Positions 7,385 through 9,366 of a stretch of 9,366 nt of DNA are shown here, piece after piece. Within the stretch, counting starts at the first letter, position 1. Each line of letters starts with the position of its first letter. Source of the DNA: Chitinophagales bacterium (lineage in GTDB: Bacteria; Bacteroidota; Bacteroidia; Chitinophagales; UBA10324); contig JACCZV010000147.1 in assembly GCA_013695775.1 (NCBI GenBank), forward strand, positions 1 through 9,366, read 5' to 3'. Below the pieces are notes generated by a model. It ran no database searches, was not told the origin of the DNA, and worked only from the letters and a program-made list of their open reading frames with translations. The translations under genes were made by a program, and so were the position numbers.

Positions 7385-8359
7385 TCATTTTTTTCTATCG
7401 GTAGTAAAAGCCACCAGCTCTTCAAGCGATCCTTTAGAGGGAGAATCAGGAAAAGTGTTTAGCAACTGCAACGCATCATTTTTATAACCCTCCATTTTTT
7501 CAATTGCATACTCTATTCCGCCGGATTGCAGAACCATTGCCATCACCTCTTCAACTTTTTCCTTATCATGATGATGATTTTTTATAGTATTGATCATCTT
7601 TCTTTTATCTGCTGCCTTTGCATTATTCAATAGGTAAATAATTGGCAGCGTCAACTTTTTCTCTTTTATATCAATACCCTTTGGCTTGCCGGTATTGTTT
7701 AAGCTATAATCCAGCAGATCGTCTTTTATCTGAAAAGCTATCCCGATCTTTTCTCCGAAGAGCTTCATCTTATTAACCCAACCTGATTCCACTCCGGCAG
7801 AGGCTGCCCCGCAGGCGCACGCTGACGATATAAGGGTTGCCGTCTTCTGACGAATGATATCAAAATAAACGGCTTCACTGATATCAAGACGTCTTGTTTT
7901 TTCAATCTGAAGCAATTCCCCCTCACTCATCTCACGAACCGCCTCTGAAACAATCTCAAGCATATTAAAATCACTGTTCGAGACTGAAAGTATAAGTCCT
8001 TTCGATAAGAGATAATCACCCACCAGCACTGCAATTTTATTTTTCCAAATGGCATTAATGGAGAAAAAACCCCGTCGCTCATGAGAGTCATCTACCACAT
8101 CATCATGAACCAGCGTTGCCGTATGCAACAACTCAATCAATGCTGCAGCACGATAGGTTTTCTCTGTTACGGGTCCAAACATTTTTGCTGATAGAAATAC
8201 AAACATTGGCCTTACCTGCTTACCCTTGCTTTTAACAATATAACGTGTAATGGCATCAAGCAGGGGTGTATTGCTTCTCATAGAATCCCTGAATTTCTGC
8301 TCGAAAAGTTCAAGCTCTTCCGCAATCGGCGCCTTGATATCATCCAACGTTACAGCCAT
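7385..8359 (-). CDS. Long-chain trans-polyprenyl diphosphate synthase
   Basis: A 324-residue cytosolic prenyltransferase, the usual length for the family, that adds isopentenyl diphosphate repeatedly to an allylic diphosphate. The start ATG gives a standard N-terminus. GKQVRP at 46-51 carries the substrate-binding arginine. The first aspartate-rich motif DDVVD is at 86-90, followed by RR at 95-96. The second motif, DDLLD, is at 213-217, preceded by FQIK and followed by the conserved GKPKGIDIKEKKLTLP region (224-239). The residues four and five before the first motif are small (A81, T82), as in IspB-type enzymes, which favours a long product rather than farnesyl or geranylgeranyl diphosphate. 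In this phylum the likely role is the menaquinone side chain, probably heptaprenyl (MK-7), but chain length cannot be fixed from sequence. It is transcribed away from the DoxX-like gene. Family call firm, exact product uncertain. Confidence 0.95.
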   Translation of the reverse strand: MAVTLDDIKAPIAEELELFEQKFRDSMRSNTPLLDAITRYIVKSKGKQVRPMFVFLSAKMFGPVTEKTYRAAALIELLHTATLVHDDVVDDSHERRGFFSINAIWKNKIAVLVGDYLLSKGLILSVSNSDFNMLEIVSEAVREMSEGELLQIEKTRRLDISEAVYFDIIRQKTATLISSACACGAASAGVESGWVNKMKLFGEKIGIAFQIKDDLLDYSLNNTGKPKGIDIKEKKLTLPIIYLLNNAKAADKRKMINTIKNHHHDKEKVEEVMAMVLQSGGIEYAIEKMEGYKNDALQLLNTFPDSPSKGSLEELVAFTTDRKK

Positions 8360-8599
8360 AAAGAGTGGCTGTGAAAATAAAAGTTATTTAAAGGGAACAC
8401 ACTTCTTTATTGTGAGGGCACTATACTTTTAGCGGCATACACTCATTTTCATCCTTCAGATCTGCCGAAAGATTTACCCAAGGAAAATATTAATTTTCTT
8501 TATTCTTTCGCAATACTATGTTTATTCGAGCCATCATTAACAATTCATTTGCACAACAGAATAAAACGCTTGTCTACCTTTCCGACTACAAAATTTTTC
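8360..8599. other. Divergent intergenic region between polyprenyl synthase and DoxX-like genes
   Basis: This AT-rich stretch must hold promoters for both flanking genes. A near match to the TAnnTTTG element, TATGTTTA, occurs at 8517-8524 on the plus strand, and TAACTTTT occurs on the minus strand upstream of the synthase. GAAAAT at 8483-8488 and ATTTTC at 8493-8498 form a six-base inverted repeat with a four-base centre. No additional gene is supported; overlapping open frames here lack any family resemblance. Confidence 0.45.
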
Positions 8600-9127
8600 A
8601 TGGCCGAAGGGCTCTTCTCCAACATCAACAGAAAAAGAATTGCAGCAGAAAATTCTTTTTTCTCATTTCTGCGCAGAATCAGCCTGCCCCTTTCAAGAAT
8701 TGCATTTTTCCTTGTGTTTTTCTGGTTTGGCTTTTTAAAGATGATGGAGTTAAGCCCGGCGCTTGCTGTAGTACATACCATTTATGATCATACGGCCTGG
8801 TTTATACCATGGAATATATTCATATTAATGTTCGGTGCCTATGAATGCATCATCGGAATTATTTTTCTTTTTCCAGGAAAGGAAAAATATGCATTGTACA
8901 TGCTTGTTCCGCATGCAATAACTACGTTCGGTCCCCTCCTGGTCCTTCCGGCCCTGACGTGGAAAGGTTTTATGGTACCCAATCTCATTGGTCAGTATAT
9001 TATTAAGAATCTTGTGATTATCTCCCTTGCCATCTTCATAAGCACGTACGGAGGTATAGGCCGGCTTCAAAAAAATAAATCAGTTAAACCCTATGCTGGT
9101 GATCCATTAATTATTCCTCAGAAATAA
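8600..9127 (+). CDS. DoxX/DUF417-like four-helix integral membrane protein
   Basis: A 175-residue inner-membrane protein when started at the ATG at 8600. The frame is open upstream to a TTG at 8549, adding 17 residues with no recognisable signal, so the ATG is preferred, though neither start has a clear Shine-Dalgarno sequence. Four hydrophobic helices can be seen at about 32-49, 73-91, 97-118 and 132-152. The first contains FFWFGFLKMMELSPA, and the second is followed by the GAYECIIGIIFLFPG segment, a pattern shared by DoxX and YkgB/DUF417-type proteins. A lysine-rich cytosolic tail ends the protein. Members of these families have varied and mostly unproven roles, some linked to quinol or thiol redox chemistry. 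The gene runs divergently from the polyprenyl synthase and convergently with the partial gene at the right edge, only 16 bases away. Family call is moderate and no substrate is claimed. Confidence 0.8.
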   Translation: MAEGLFSNINRKRIAAENSFFSFLRRISLPLSRIAFFLVFFWFGFLKMMELSPALAVVHTIYDHTAWFIPWNIFILMFGAYECIIGIIFLFPGKEKYALYMLVPHAITTFGPLLVLPALTWKGFMVPNLIGQYIIKNLVIISLAIFISTYGGIGRLQKNKSVKPYAGDPLIIPQK

Positions 9128-9132
9128 TTAAT
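9106..9132. repeat. 10-bp AT-only inverted repeat at the end of the DoxX-like gene
   Basis: ATTAATTATT at 9106-9115 pairs perfectly with AATAATTAAT at 9123-9132 around a seven-base loop, CCTCAGA. It overlaps the stop codon of the DoxX-like gene and reaches into the 16-base gap before the convergent partial gene. As a stem without G-C pairs and without a T-run it would be weak, but it is placed where two convergent transcripts meet. A role in transcript ending is inference. Confidence 0.4.
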
Positions 9133-9143
9133 CAACCAACCTG

Positions 9144-9366
9144 TTATTCTGAAGATGTCGCAACGAGGGTATCTTTATATTCCGCTGCGCTTTCTAACTG
9201 CTCATACCATGCAGCTCCATACTTTCTTATCAATGCCTCCTTTACAAATTCAAAAACAGATACGCCCAATAGTTTACCATTTTTACATGCCGGAGCGCAT
9301 ACCACCCACCGGTTATAATTCAACGCATCATACCCAGGCTGTTTGGTAATACGAACGGGGTAGAGG
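9144..9366 (-). CDS. C-terminal part of an unrecognised protein (runs off the window)
   Basis: A minus-strand frame enters from the right edge and stays open for 73 codons to a TAA at 9144-9146. The visible sequence starts LYPVRITKQPGYDALNYNRW, continues through VVCAPACKNGK and VFEFVKEALIRKYGAAWYEQ, and ends in VATSSE. It has normal protein-like composition with an amphipathic helical stretch (about EFVKEALIRKYGAAWYEQLE) and a CxxxC pair. I do not recognise the family and the start lies outside the window. It is preferred over the plus-strand frame at 9155-9349, which is rich in His, Pro and Thr and looks like a shadow. It converges on the DoxX-like gene with only 16 bases between the stop codons. 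Confidence 0.65.
   Translation of the reverse strand, partial: LYPVRITKQPGYDALNYNRWVVCAPACKNGKLLGVSVFEFVKEALIRKYGAAWYEQLESAAEYKDTLVATSSE

Noticed and set aside
8549..8599. TTG start adding 17 residues to the DoxX-like protein
   Set aside because: No ribosome binding site and no conserved features in the extension; the ATG at 8600 is the simpler start.
8518..8787. Overlapping frames on both strands inside and upstream of the DoxX-like gene
   Set aside because: They lie in other frames of a gene with clear transmembrane helices and show no family features.
9155..9349. Plus-strand 64-codon frame at the right edge
   Set aside because: His-, Pro- and Thr-rich composition is typical of a shadow; the opposite strand carries a better open frame through the window edge.

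Overview
The window reads as chromosomal DNA of a member of the Bacteroidota, probably an environmental Sphingobacteriales-, Chitinophagales- or Cytophagales-like bacterium. Three things point there. There is a TonB-dependent outer-membrane receptor with the N-terminal carboxypeptidase-regulatory-like domain typical of the phylum. There are two secreted proteins with C-terminal sorting domains of the type IX secretion system (T9SS), which is largely restricted to this phylum. A TAnnTTTG promoter element lies upstream of one gene. Base composition is AT-rich in the intergenic regions, and recognisable Shine-Dalgarno sequences are scarce, as expected for the group.

Layout, left to right. Positions 1-241 are non-coding and carry one inverted repeat. 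242-3082 (minus) is the TonB-dependent receptor. 3323-4189 (plus) is a small secreted T9SS cargo protein followed by a strong intrinsic terminator. 4190-4772 has no gene, contains a structured inverted repeat, and is bounded by facing terminators. 4773-7148 (minus) is a large multidomain surface protein: beta-helix-like N-terminal region, SprB-type repeat, two fibronectin type III domains and a T9SS sorting domain. 7149-7384 is its upstream region with a promoter element and a short inverted repeat. 7385-8359 (minus) is a trans-polyprenyl diphosphate synthase. 8360-8599 is a divergent intergenic region. 8600-9127 (plus) is a DoxX/DUF417-like four-helix membrane protein. 9144-9366 (minus) is the C-terminal end of an unrecognised gene that runs off the right edge.

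How the genes may work together. The receptor and the beta-helix protein are on the same strand and belong to families that, as I recall, often sit next to each other in this phylum. The natural inference is an outer-membrane importer plus a surface-exposed partner protein for an unknown ligand. Here the pair is separated by an oppositely oriented T9SS cargo gene, so they are not one operon. The polyprenyl synthase most likely makes the side chain of menaquinone and is functionally separate. No mobile element, CRISPR array, tRNA or rRNA was seen. I did not find convincing evidence of a wholly new system; the most interesting items are the split receptor/surface-protein pair, the interposed T9SS protein with an atypical sorting domain, and a stable gapped hairpin in the 583-base gene-free stretch.
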